Below are positions 1 through 7,304 of a DNA stretch of 38,511 bases, in pieces. How positions within the stretch are numbered: position 1 is the first letter of the stretch; each line of letters starts with the position of its first letter. Position numbers and translations under genes: made by a program. The notes under the pieces were generated by a model, which was not told where the DNA came from, ran no database searches, and was given only the letters and a program-made list of their open reading frames with translations. Where the stretch lies: the NCBI GenBank assembly GCA_002719675.1, contig PBID01000011.1:1-38511 (forward strand), in the 5' to 3' direction. This DNA comes from Chloroflexota bacterium. GTDB lineage: Bacteria; Chloroflexota; Dehalococcoidia; Lucifugimonadales; GCA-2719675.

Positions 1-97
1 CCTTGAAATTTGATTCCATGGCATCCATGTCAATAAATAAACAAGGTGTTTCAATATCACTGATTAATGTTCCGGGGCTGGGTCTATAATTATCCAT
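1..97 (-). CDS. D-threonine aldolase-like protein, N-terminal fragment (runs off left edge)
   Basis: The minus strand reads from an ATG at 97-95 into the window edge, giving 32 residues. An upstream GGAG lies 7 nt before the ATG. The fragment contains TPCLFIDMDAMESNF, which lines up with SPSLLIDVDSLDHNI near the start of the next gene and with the first strand of D-threonine aldolase / D-serine dehydratase fold-type III PLP enzymes. It lies 26 nt downstream of that gene on the same strand, so the two look like co-transcribed tandem paralogues. The fragment stops before the PLP-lysine region, so whether this copy is catalytically intact cannot be told. Confidence 0.7.
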   Translation of the reverse strand, partial: MDNYRPSPGTLISDIETPCLFIDMDAMESNFK

Positions 98-123
98 TTA
101 AATTACTCCGTAATAAATCTTAG

Positions 124-1233
124 TTATCTGTATACTCCTCTTGCTGAGACATCCCAGATAGCTATAAGTTTTCCATCCTTAATTGCATGTATATAATCGT
201 GTAAGTTACAACATTCCCCTGCGTCCCAAGGAGATATCAATATTTTGTCTCCAGTTTTAAGATTTTGATTTTTCAATTCTGTATCTTTAATAGTTCCGTG
301 TTCTGCACTAAGTCCTCCTAATGAAAGACCTGTTGGGTTTGAAATAATTGGATCACCTAAATCTGCTCCGATAGCTTTTTGTCCTCCATCAGTGATAATG
401 ACACCTTGTTCTGGAATACCTGTAATGGTTGTCAAAACTTTTCCAGCTGATTTAAGTTCAGTACGAAAATCAATTAATTGAAGATCCATAATTGCATATT
501 TGCCAGCGATAACTTCTGTGATTTCTTCAATTTCACATACTGCATTGTATGAAGAAGTATTACCAGCACTTACAGATTTAATTTCAATATTTTTCTCTTT
601 TAGTATTTGAAGTGTGTTTAATAATGGTTTTAGTTGTTTTTTGGTATCTTCAACTAATTCAGTGAAATTGGATTTTAAAATATCAGATTGAAACCCAACT
701 ATTCCTTGTAATGTAACAGAAGGTGAAGTTTGTATTTTTTCTATTATAGTTACTACATCTGTAGGGTTTGTTACTCCAAATAAGCCTTTACCACAATCTA
801 TTGCGACAGAGATATTTATAGAAGAATTATTCTCACTTGCAATTTCTGAAATTTCTTGGACATTATCAGTGTGATCTACAATTATAGTAATGTCTGCTTC
901 TTTACTGATAGAGGATAATCTACTAAGTTTGTTTTTGCCAATTACTGGTTGTAATACTAAAATGTTTTTAAATCCGTTAGAAAAGAAAATTTCTGCTTGC
1001 CCTATAGTAGAAACTGCAATTCCTTCAGAGGTTCCGCCTGCTTCAATTTGTTTTTTAGCAATTGCAGGAGTGCGATGTGCTTCAACATTTGGTCTTAATT
1101 TAGCTGTTTGTTTTTTGAAAAAACCATGAACTGTTGAAATATTATGATCTAAGGAATCTACATCAATTAATAAGGATGGCGAATCAAGTTGTTCAGATGC
1201 AGTTCCTAAAGGTTTAAAAATTGGTCGTTCCAT
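124..1233 (-). CDS. D-threonine aldolase-family protein lacking PLP lysine and metal ligands
   Basis: This 369-residue protein has the length and architecture of D-threonine aldolase / metal-activated D-serine dehydratase: an alanine-racemase-type barrel (about residues 15-250) and a C-terminal beta domain ending DGKLIAIWDVSARG, which matches the family ending. AGGAAG precedes the ATG. The functional residues are changed. The family motif RPHxKxHK, whose first Lys binds PLP, reads RPNVEAHR here, with Glu51 at the Lys position. The C-terminal metal site, family PxHxD/C...NLHD, reads PWDAGECCNLHD, with Asp337 for His and Gly339 for the second ligand. GLSAEHG is kept. Family membership is clear. 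Classical PLP-dependent aldolase or dehydratase activity is unlikely, so it may be a pseudoenzyme, perhaps a regulatory partner of the adjacent paralogue, or have a new chemistry. Confidence 0.8.
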   Translation of the reverse strand: MERPIFKPLGTASEQLDSPSLLIDVDSLDHNISTVHGFFKKQTAKLRPNVEAHRTPAIAKKQIEAGGTSEGIAVSTIGQAEIFFSNGFKNILVLQPVIGKNKLSRLSSISKEADITIIVDHTDNVQEISEIASENNSSINISVAIDCGKGLFGVTNPTDVVTIIEKIQTSPSVTLQGIVGFQSDILKSNFTELVEDTKKQLKPLLNTLQILKEKNIEIKSVSAGNTSSYNAVCEIEEITEVIAGKYAIMDLQLIDFRTELKSAGKVLTTITGIPEQGVIITDGGQKAIGADLGDPIISNPTGLSLGGLSAEHGTIKDTELKNQNLKTGDKILISPWDAGECCNLHDYIHAIKDGKLIAIWDVSARGVYR

Positions 1234-1410
1234 ATTGTCTTCCTAGTTTGTTGGTATTTGTCAAAAGATTAATTCAAATTTATCGATTTTGAGAATAACA
1301 CAACTACCTACTATCGTCTATAATTGAAAACCATATATTATTTTCCATTAGTTTTAAAACGGTTTTAAATAATAAATATTTGATCTATTAAACTTAAATT
1401 TTGTGTAAAA

Positions 1411-1935
1411 ATGAGTCAAATTCAATCGGTACTTAAAATTGATTTTTTGGACGGCGAATTTATCAAATCCATGGTGAAAGTTGGGGATGTATCCAATTTT
1501 TTCTTTAAAAGTAATTTAAAATATGTTGTTTTGACAAATTTGAGAATGATCTATGTTGGACCAGGCTTTTTTGAAAGCCTTCAGTTAAATGATGTAGAAA
1601 GTATTTCTTTGTCTCGTAGAAAAAAATTTTGGAGAGGTATATTTTGGATATTTATTTCAACATTTTCAGCTATAGGTGCTTTCATATATTTTGATAACAG
1701 TTTAATTGCATTCTTTGCTTTTTTAGGAGTTATTTTTTCTGGAATTTATTTATTTTTTGATTATTATTCTTTGAATAGAGAATTGATTTTTTCCATCCAT
1801 TCTAAAAGCAGTGCATTAGATGTTTTTGTTGATTTTGAAAACTATTATGACAAAATACTTTTGGTAGCTAAAGAAATAGCATATTCTTGTCCTGATGCTG
1901 TTTATAGATACGAATCTCAATCTCAGGACGTCTAG
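1411..1935 (+). CDS. Small membrane protein with PH-like region and two transmembrane helices
   Basis: This is a 174-residue protein. Residues 1-70 resemble the bacterial PH-like fold, with the stretch YVVLTNLRMIYVG typical of such domains. Two hydrophobic helices follow (about residues 72-91 and 96-114), then a cytoplasmic tail. No catalytic motif is visible. The start is the first ATG of the frame; it has only a weak ribosome-binding site. The last 38 bases of the coding tail (1880-1917) recur exactly at 3413-3450, downstream of a lipoprotein gene, so the end of this gene has taken part in a local duplication. The function is unknown; a membrane-associated sensor or scaffold is only a guess. 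Confidence 0.7.
   Translation: MSQIQSVLKIDFLDGEFIKSMVKVGDVSNFFFKSNLKYVVLTNLRMIYVGPGFFESLQLNDVESISLSRRKKFWRGIFWIFISTFSAIGAFIYFDNSLIAFFAFLGVIFSGIYLFFDYYSLNRELIFSIHSKSSALDVFVDFENYYDKILLVAKEIAYSCPDAVYRYESQSQDV
1880..1917 (+). repeat. 38-bp sequence in a gene tail, exactly repeated at 3413-3450
   Basis: The segment begins CATATTCTTGTCC and ends ACGAATCT. It is the coding end of the 1411-1935 gene. An identical 38-base copy lies at 3413-3450 in a non-coding stretch, suggesting a copied gene tail. Confidence 0.85.
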
Positions 1936-2030
1936 TTTAAATTATTGTGTTAAAGGAATTAGACTAATAAAATTATGTAAGGTTTCAATATTTATTGAAG
2001 TATATATTATGGTTATTTGTAGAGGTAATA

Positions 2031-2753
2031 GTGAGTAAAACATTCAATTCATCAGTGAATCAAATTAAGGATATTAACACTTGGAAGCAGTTTTTTGCAG
2101 AATTTTTTGCGACAGGGTTTTTTGTGTTTATAGGTTCTGGAGCTGTTGTATCAACTGGTATAGCTAGCTCAGGGGTATTAGATGCAGGTAGATTAGTTGC
2201 AATAGCTTTAGCACATGGATTAGCAATTTGCTTACTTGCGTATTCTGTAGGACATATTTCAGGAGGACATATTAATCCTGCAATTACGATTGCAGCAATA
2301 ATAAATAGAAAAATAAGTTGGGTTATGGGAAATATATTCATATTAGGTCAGATATCTGGAGCTATTGTTTTTGCATTCATATTAAAGTTTGTTATTCCAG
2401 ATGTTCATGAGGGAAATTTAGGTGCACATGGTTTAGGAGAAGACGTATCTATTGTGATGGGATTTGGTATAGAACTAATATTTACTTTTTTATTATCATT
2501 TGTGGTGTTTGCTACAGCTATGGATAAAAGAAGTACAAAATTTATGGCACCTCTAGCAATTGGGATTACGGTTGCTGTTGTACATCTTGTAGCTGTTCCT
2601 TTAACTGGTGCTGGTATAAATCCTGCAAGAAGTTTAGGGCCTGCAATTGCATCTGGTTTCTGGATAAATCATTGGATATATTGGGTTGCTCCTATATTTG
2701 GATCTGTATTGGGCGGAACTTTTTATCAATTGGTTTTTGCAGAAAGGAATTGA
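2031..2753 (+). CDS. Aquaporin / MIP-family channel
   Basis: This protein forms a water or small-solute channel in the cytoplasmic membrane. Both MIP signature loops are present: SGGHINPAIT in the first half and GAGINPARSLGPA in the second. They are embedded in about six hydrophobic helices over 240 residues, the normal size for the family. The GTG at 2031 is chosen as start because GAGG lies 6 nt upstream and the protein then begins a few residues before the first helix; an in-frame TTG at 1995 lacks this support. The length and the second-loop sequence are closer to AqpZ-like water channels than to glycerol facilitators, but the selectivity filter was not modelled. It stands alone between two unrelated genes. 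Confidence 0.9.
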   Translation: MSKTFNSSVNQIKDINTWKQFFAEFFATGFFVFIGSGAVVSTGIASSGVLDAGRLVAIALAHGLAICLLAYSVGHISGGHINPAITIAAIINRKISWVMGNIFILGQISGAIVFAFILKFVIPDVHEGNLGAHGLGEDVSIVMGFGIELIFTFLLSFVVFATAMDKRSTKFMAPLAIGITVAVVHLVAVPLTGAGINPARSLGPAIASGFWINHWIYWVAPIFGSVLGGTFYQLVFAERN

Positions 2754-2795
2754 TAATTTTTCATTGTGAATAAGAAATTCATAAAGATGTATATT

Positions 2796-2852
2796 ACGAA
2801 TCTGAGTCTCTGACGCTGTTTACAGCTACAAAACTCCAGTTTAGGACGTCTA
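2796..2852 (+). repeat. Direct repeat, left copy, flanking the lipoprotein gene at 2865-3332
   Basis: The 40 bases at 2796-2835 (ACGAATCTGAGTCTCTGACG onward) match 3443-3482 with 3 differences. Both copies are followed by AGGACGTCTA (2843-2852 and 3502-3511). Between the copies lies one complete lipoprotein gene in the opposite orientation, so the unit looks like a cassette. Confidence 0.75.
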
Positions 2853-2864
2853 ATGCAGTTATTT

Positions 2865-3332
2865 CTAGTCAAAATTTACAGAACTTGTCCAAGTCCAACC
2901 TGTTTGACCAGTAGATAAAACTCGAATTTTTACCAAACCAACAGGATATTTTCTATTAGGACTCTCGTCATCTGCTGAATAATGTGAATTTAAACATCTA
3001 GCTTCTTCAATGATTTCTACTTTTTCTCCAACAGATAATTTAGAACCAGAGCCTTCAAAAACACAGAATTCAATTTTGGTGTTATTCCAACCTGAATTTG
3101 ACATGCCTGCCATTTTTCGATACTCAAATGAGTCCCACAACTCTAAAGGCAAATCTGACTTGATCGCTCTTTGTTTATCTGTCTGGTTACCGCCAGTATA
3201 TTTATCTGAAGCATTAGGGTCAATATTTGCAGTTGGTTGTTTTAAATAACCAGTTTGCGTAGATGTAGTATTACCACATCCAAAAATGAATAATAAATTT
3301 ATAATTAAAAGAATTAATACAGAAAACTTCAT
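2865..3332 (-). CDS. Lipoprotein of the local GWTW family (copy 1)
   Basis: This 155-residue protein has an N-terminal lipoprotein signal (hydrophobic segment ending LFIFGC), so it is predicted to be exported and lipid-anchored. The C-terminal half has the features shared by four genes in this window: a Cys in EFCVFEG, a second Cys in EARCLNSHYS, a VGLVKIRV strand and a terminal GQTGWTWTSSV. The alternating strands and the ending are reminiscent of an SH3-like barrel, but this is inference. It is on the opposite strand from its paralogues and sits between direct repeats (2796-2852 and 3443-3511), which suggests it moved or was duplicated as a unit. Its molecular role is unknown. Confidence 0.75.
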   Translation of the reverse strand: MKFSVLILLIINLLFIFGCGNTTSTQTGYLKQPTANIDPNASDKYTGGNQTDKQRAIKSDLPLELWDSFEYRKMAGMSNSGWNNTKIEFCVFEGSGSKLSVGEKVEIIEEARCLNSHYSADDESPNRKYPVGLVKIRVLSTGQTGWTWTSSVNFD

Positions 3333-3412
3333 AAAACTATATACCTCTTAAATCGTATTTCAAAGATACTCTTTTGGTTAATTTGGTGCAACAAAAATCT
3401 ATATATAAATAA

Positions 3413-3511
3413 CATATTCTTGTCCTGATGCTGTTTATAGATACGAATCTAAGTCTCTGACGCTGTTTACAGTTGCAAAACTACTACTGAGGAACTAACG
3501 CAGGACGTCTA
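3413..3511 (+). repeat. Composite repeat: 38-bp gene-tail copy followed by right direct repeat
   Basis: Bases 3413-3450 are identical to 1880-1917. They run straight into 3443-3482, which matches 2796-2835 at 37 of 40 positions, and then AGGACGTCTA at 3502-3511. Within the repeat the unit TGAYGCTGTTTAYAG occurs twice. The rest of the 3333-3612 gap holds no gene I can support. Confidence 0.8.
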
Positions 3512-3612
3512 TTTAGCATTTTGCACTTGTTTGTTATGTTATTTGCTATGACAGTTTAATTTGTATTAAAGGACATGTATAATTTTAACCCTTATGAAAA
3601 ATATTAATTCCG

Positions 3613-5112
3613 ATGTCTATTAATCGCTTACAACATATCATTGGTGGCAATAAAGTTGCAGGTAACTCTGGACGTATATTTGACGTCTATAATCCTGCTA
3701 AAGGTGAAATTATTAGACAGATAGAAGGTGTAAGTGCAAAAGATACAGAAAATGCAATTCAAGTAGCAAATAATGCACTTGAAAGTTGGAGTCAGGTAAC
3801 ACCATCAAAACGTGCACAAATAATGTTTTCATATCGTGAATTAATAATCGAACATACTGACGAATTAGCAGAGTTAATATCCCAGGAGCATGGTAAGACA
3901 TTTGATGATGCAAAAGGTGAAGTTGGAAGAGGTTTAGAAGTTGTTGAGTATTGCACAGCAATTAATAATCACCTTAAATCTGACTTTAGTGCTGATGTTT
4001 CAACAGGCATTGATAGTTATAACTTGCGCCAACCGATTGGAGTTTGTGCTGGTATTGTTCCTTTTAACTTTCCAGGAATGGTGCCGATGTGGATGTATCC
4101 TGTTGCAATTTCTTGTGGAAATACTTTCGTTCTAAAATTATCTGAGAAAGTTCCATCGTGTGGATTAAGGCTAACAGAGCTCATTCATGAAGCAGGTCTT
4201 CCTGCGGGTGTGTTAAACACTATTGTGGGAGACAAAGAAGCTGTGGATGAAATACTTACAAATCCTCTAGTTAGGGCCATCAGTTTTGTAGGTTCAACTA
4301 CAGTAGGTGAGTACATCTATCAAGAAGGTTCACGCAATAATAAGCGTGTTCAGGCTCTTTGTGGTGCTAAAAATCATATGGTTGTGATGCCTGATGCGGA
4401 TTTACAACAAAGCGCAGATGCTATTATTGGTGCAGCCTATGGTTCGGCTGGTGAGCGTTGTATGGCTATTTCCGTGGTGGTTGTTGTTGGTGATGAAACA
4501 GCCGACAAATTGATTGAATCGCTTAAACCAAAAGTAGAATCTCTTAAAATCGGCGCTTATGATGAACCCGGTGTTGAAATGGGACCTGTTATTTCAAGGC
4601 AAAGTCAAGAAAAGATTTTGTCCTACATTGAATCAGGGATTAATGAAGGTGCTGAGCTTAAAGTTGACGGAAGATCAGAGGTTAAAAAGGATGGATTCTA
4701 TATTGGTGGTTGTTTGTTTGACAAAGTGACTCCGAGTATGCCAATTTATACCGATGAAATTTTTGGACCGGTTTTATCGATTGTGAGAGTGTCTAATTAT
4801 GATGAAGCATTGACACTTGTTAATGATCATGAATATGGCAATGGCACAGCTATTTTCACACGAGATGGTGACACGGCTCGTCACTTTTCCTCAAACGTTA
4901 AAGTAGGGATGGTAGGTGTGAATATACCTATCCCTGTTCCGGTTGCTATGCACAGTTTTGGTGGTTGGAAGCGTTCACTGTTTGGCGGTTCTTCAATATA
5001 TGGTATGGAAGGTGTGCATTTTTACACTCAGCTAAAAACAGTCACATCAAGATGGCCTTCTGGGATTCGAAAAGGCGTACAGTTTCACTTTGAAAGTGGC
5101 AAAGACGTCTAA
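3613..5112 (+). CDS. mmsA: CoA-acylating methylmalonate-semialdehyde dehydrogenase
   Basis: This enzyme oxidises methylmalonate or malonate semialdehyde to propionyl-CoA or acetyl-CoA with NAD and CoA, in valine, inositol or beta-alanine catabolism. The 499-residue length is typical. The N-terminal strand starts IIGGNKV, the NAD-binding part includes VPFNFPGMVPMWMYP, and the catalytic cysteine is Cys283 in GSAGERCMAIS. The normal ALDH catalytic Glu region is replaced by GAKNHMVVMPDADL, the hallmark of the CoA-dependent MmsA group. Codon use looks less AT-biased than in the neighbours, which could mean acquisition by transfer, but I have not computed it. The upstream ribosome-binding site is weak. 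No pathway partners are adjacent. Confidence 0.93.
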   Translation: MSINRLQHIIGGNKVAGNSGRIFDVYNPAKGEIIRQIEGVSAKDTENAIQVANNALESWSQVTPSKRAQIMFSYRELIIEHTDELAELISQEHGKTFDDAKGEVGRGLEVVEYCTAINNHLKSDFSADVSTGIDSYNLRQPIGVCAGIVPFNFPGMVPMWMYPVAISCGNTFVLKLSEKVPSCGLRLTELIHEAGLPAGVLNTIVGDKEAVDEILTNPLVRAISFVGSTTVGEYIYQEGSRNNKRVQALCGAKNHMVVMPDADLQQSADAIIGAAYGSAGERCMAISVVVVVGDETADKLIESLKPKVESLKIGAYDEPGVEMGPVISRQSQEKILSYIESGINEGAELKVDGRSEVKKDGFYIGGCLFDKVTPSMPIYTDEIFGPVLSIVRVSNYDEALTLVNDHEYGNGTAIFTRDGDTARHFSSNVKVGMVGVNIPIPVPVAMHSFGGWKRSLFGGSSIYGMEGVHFYTQLKTVTSRWPSGIRKGVQFHFESGKDV

Positions 5113-5242
5113 TCATAAGAAAATTCATAGATTCCAAAATTAGCTATACCATTAACTGTTGTAGAGTTTGAATGGTTTGTGATATCAATAATTATGTATT
5201 TTAATTAATGGGTTTATACTTATTTCAAGTATTATAAAAGGG

Positions 5243-5248
5243 TATAAT
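5243..5248 (+). promoter_or_regulatory. -10 box TATAAT close to a start codon
   Basis: GGTATAAT ends only 8 bases before the ATG at 5257. A transcript from here would have almost no leader, which fits leaderless translation of the small gene that follows. Confidence 0.5.
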
Positions 5249-5256
5249 TTTTTATT

Positions 5257-5394
5257 ATGAATCTAATAAAATGGCATAAACAAATAATACATCATTGGCA
5301 AAATAAAACTGGAATCTCTGATTACCAAATGCTATGGCATGCAGGATTTAGCGGTTTTGTTTTAGGAGCAATATTAGTATTTTTTGTTCTCTAA
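5257..5394 (+). CDS. 45-residue single-pass membrane protein
   Basis: A short frame encodes a basic, Trp/His-rich N-terminus (MNLIKWHKQIIHHW), then GISDYQMLW, and a hydrophobic C-terminal helix GFVLGAILVFFVL. The layout (amphipathic head, one helix, stop directly after it) is that of genuine small membrane proteins. A perfect TATAAT sits just upstream with no room for a Shine-Dalgarno, so translation would be nearly leaderless. No homologue is confidently recognised. The function is unknown. Confidence 0.55.
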   Translation: MNLIKWHKQIIHHWQNKTGISDYQMLWHAGFSGFVLGAILVFFVL

Positions 5395-5508
5395 ATTTGC
5401 GAGATGTAAAGCCTGAAATTTCTCAACATCATGTCAGAACATCCTATGTATATTGCAAATTCTGTGTTATGACATTGCTAAATAAAAAATTATAGAAAGA
5501 ACCAAATT

Positions 5509-6051
5509 ATGAATTTTAGATTTTTTTTATTCGTATCTTTAATTGTCATGTTATTTGCAATTAATTGTACTTCATCGACAAATGAAGAGACAACACAAAT
5601 ATCAAATCAAGGTGTTTTACAAGATACTACAGTAATGATTCAAAAAGATGAATTACAGTACGGAACAATTCCTCAAAATGATAGAGATTCGTGTTATGTA
5701 AAAAGAATTGTTTCTGATGCATGTATTGAAAGAAAAGTACCACTTAGTATATGGACTTCTATGGAAGAGATAATGTCGAATTATTCTGTGGGAGGATTAG
5801 ATGGAACATCCCCAAAGGAACATTTTTGTTCTATAAATGAATTTAAATTTGAACCTGGTGTTCCTTTTGAATCTGGAGCAAGAGTAGAGATTATTGGTGC
5901 TTCTGAAAACGATTGTCAAAGAGTAGTTTTAATGAAACCAGGGAGTACCCCTTTGAAACTGCCAACTTCTTTAATTAAAATAAGAGTTTTAGATGGGAAA
6001 GATAAAGATTTAGAGGGTTGGACATGGACTGGAGCTGTTAAAAGAGACTAA
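5509..6051 (+). CDS. Lipoprotein of the local GWTW family (copy 2, divergent)
   Basis: This 180-residue protein has a signal segment ending MLFAINC, a lipobox, so the mature protein should begin at Cys20. It is the longest and most divergent of the four paralogues. It keeps the HFCSINE and ENDCQR cysteines, a SLIKIRVLDG strand and the terminal LEGWTWTGAV. An extra cysteine pair in the middle (DSCYVK, SDACIE) may form a disulfide outside the membrane. The start ATG is chosen because it directly precedes the signal peptide; GAAAGAA lies upstream. The role is unknown; an extracytoplasmic binding or envelope function is inferred only from location. Confidence 0.75.
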   Translation: MNFRFFLFVSLIVMLFAINCTSSTNEETTQISNQGVLQDTTVMIQKDELQYGTIPQNDRDSCYVKRIVSDACIERKVPLSIWTSMEEIMSNYSVGGLDGTSPKEHFCSINEFKFEPGVPFESGARVEIIGASENDCQRVVLMKPGSTPLKLPTSLIKIRVLDGKDKDLEGWTWTGAVKRD

Positions 6052-6103
6052 TTTGAAAATATATAATAACAGTTTAATTTTGAAAGGTTTTTAATTTCAG
6101 AGT

Positions 6104-6220
6104 ATGTTAGATGTTTTAATAAAGTTTCTTATTAAATATTGGCCATTTGTTTTGTTGTGGTTGTTGTTTATTATCGTCAAGTTTACAGGTGTTCTTGAAT
6201 TTCTGTTTGGTAGTCAATAA
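6104..6220 (+). CDS. 38-residue hydrophobic peptide, possible small membrane protein
   Basis: A short frame from ATG 6104 encodes a peptide with one long hydrophobic helix (YWPFVLLWLLFIIVKFTGVL) and a short polar tail ending GSQ. It lies between a lipoprotein gene and the redoxin gene on the same strand. The ribosome-binding site is weak. Composition and layout resemble real small membrane proteins, but with this length chance cannot be excluded. Confidence 0.35.
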   Translation: MLDVLIKFLIKYWPFVLLWLLFIIVKFTGVLEFLFGSQ

Positions 6221-6323
6221 TTTACTAGAACATCCTTTACATAAATAAAGATGTCTTAACTTATACCATTTTCTTGGTATATACTCATGACAGTTTAGTG
6301 TCTACAAAAAAGGTATGATTTTT

Positions 6324-7013
6324 ATGCTCGTAAAAAATCCAAGTTTCACATTGCCTACTACGAATAATCAGATTGTTAATATTTCAGATTTTATAGGTAA
6401 AAAAATAATTTTGTTCATGTGGGCTTCTTGGTGAGGATGTAGAGCTCAATTGCCAGTTTGGCAAGATTTTAATAATAAATATTCTGAAAAAGTTTCTATA
6501 ATTTCTATAGCTATAGATTTACAAGGACACGATAAGGTCGACCGCTATATCTCAGGATTAAATCTAAATTTTCCAACTTTAATTGATCAAAAAAATATTA
6601 CGGGAAATTTATACGGTTTTAAGGCAATTCCAAATGGGATATTAATTAATGAAAAAGGATATATTGTTGCGAAACAATTGGGTAATTTTGATATTAGAAA
6701 TATACAAACTAGAAATAAATTAAAAAAATGGATAATTAATGATCAAGAGTTTAGCAATAAAACCGATATGACAAAATTTACAAATAATACTAAAGAATCA
6801 AATCAGTTTTTCCAAAAAGGAATGGATTCTTTTCAGTCTGGAAAAATCCAAGAAGCATTATGTTATTGGAAAGAGGGAATTAAAGTTGATCCCAAAAACT
6901 ATATTATTAGAAAGCAAGTTTGGGCAATAGAACACCCTGATAAATTTTATTCTGGTGAAATTAATTATCAATGGCAAAAAACTCAAATTGAATTGGATGG
7001 GTTAGATGAGTAA
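6324..7013 (+). CDS. TlpA/redoxin-type thiol oxidoreductase, predicted selenoprotein (UGA at 6432-6434)
   Basis: From ATG 6324, with AAAAAAGG upstream, the frame runs 36 codons to TGA at 6432-6434, then stays open to the stop at 7013. The redoxin fold spans the TGA: NPSFTLP, strand IILFMWASW, then TGA-G-C-R-A-Q-L-P, helix, IISIAIDLQG, and the cis-Pro segment AIPNGILINEKG. The TGA falls exactly where thioredoxin-like proteins have their nucleophilic Cys, so read as selenocysteine the active site is Sec37-Gly-Cys39. A SECIS-like hairpin follows at 6450-6464. The C-terminal part (about residues 150-229) is TPR-like, with EALCYWKEGIKVDP and QVWAIEHPDKFY. Other genes here stop at TGA, so codon reassignment is unlikely. 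The alternative is a fresh nonsense mutation. The likely role is thiol redox or peroxide chemistry. No signal peptide is seen. Confidence 0.75.
6450..6464 (+). promoter_or_regulatory. SECIS-like hairpin downstream of in-frame UGA
   Basis: TTGCCA (6450-6455), loop GTT and TGGCAA (6459-6464) form a perfect 6-bp stem with a G as first loop base. The loop lies 21 nt after the UGA, close to the position of the GU-containing apical loop in E. coli fdhF. This is the place and form expected for SelB recognition in bacteria. Confidence 0.6.
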
Positions 7014-7058
7014 CTTTGAGGTACATGCTTATGTCTAGGGACATGATTATGATGCGAA

Positions 7059-7110
7059 GGTAGTTAGTTCTTTAACTCGTGAAAGCTAAAGTTGTTCGCA
7101 ACTATCTACC
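7059..7110 (+). other. Candidate structured RNA with alternative hairpins
   Basis: GGTAG-T-TAGTT (7059-7069) can pair with AACTA-T-CTACC (7100-7110), enclosing CTTTA/TAAAG (7070-7074 with 7087-7091). The competing hairpin AGTTG-TTCG-CAACT (7090-7103) has a UUCG tetraloop. No reading frame explains the pairing. The rest of 7014-7276 holds only the promoter of the next gene. Confidence 0.35.
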
Positions 7111-7207
7111 GACACACCAATTCTATGTTATCAAACATGAATTGTTTTTTATAGAATTAAGCAATTTTTCATATAAAGCTATTTTCGGAGAGAACTAATT
7201 AAGTTTC

Positions 7208-7304
7208 TCAAAAGAGTGTATAATTTGAAAAAAATTGTTAATACAATGATATAAATTATAGTAAAAGGATTAAAAAATGCGTAAAGCAATTTTCTATTTA
7301 CTTA
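7208..7304 (+). repeat. Promoter, leader and signal-peptide repeat, copy 1
   Basis: This about 97-base segment (promoter, leader, ribosome-binding site and first codons) is nearly identical to 7747-7842. It marks the 5' end of a tandem duplication that produced the two lipoprotein genes that follow. Confidence 0.85.
7211..7224 (+). promoter_or_regulatory. Extended -10 promoter AAAGAGTGTATAAT
   Basis: A TGTATAAT extended -10 lies about 52 bases before the ATG at 7277. The same AAAGAGTGTATAAT sequence stands before 7815 and before 9509. No convincing -35 box is seen. Confidence 0.6.

Noticed and set aside
2796-3511. Integron attC cassette
   Set aside because: The ends AGGACGTCTA and the CTGTTTACAG palindrome do not give the paired core sites of attC, and no integron integrase is seen.
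5100-5112. GACGTCTAAT at the end of mmsA as a fourth copy of the repeat flank
   Set aside because: Only 10 bases match the 2846-2855 flank and they are part of the coding end; chance is likely.
6430-6470. Frameshift error as cause of the interrupted redoxin
   Set aside because: The frame is the same before and after the TGA, so no inserted or lost base is needed. A simple nonsense mutation remains possible.
6324-7013. TGA read as Trp or Gly by a changed genetic code
   Set aside because: Genes at 7277-7732 and 22789-25044 end naturally in TGA, and no other gene in the window contains an internal TGA.
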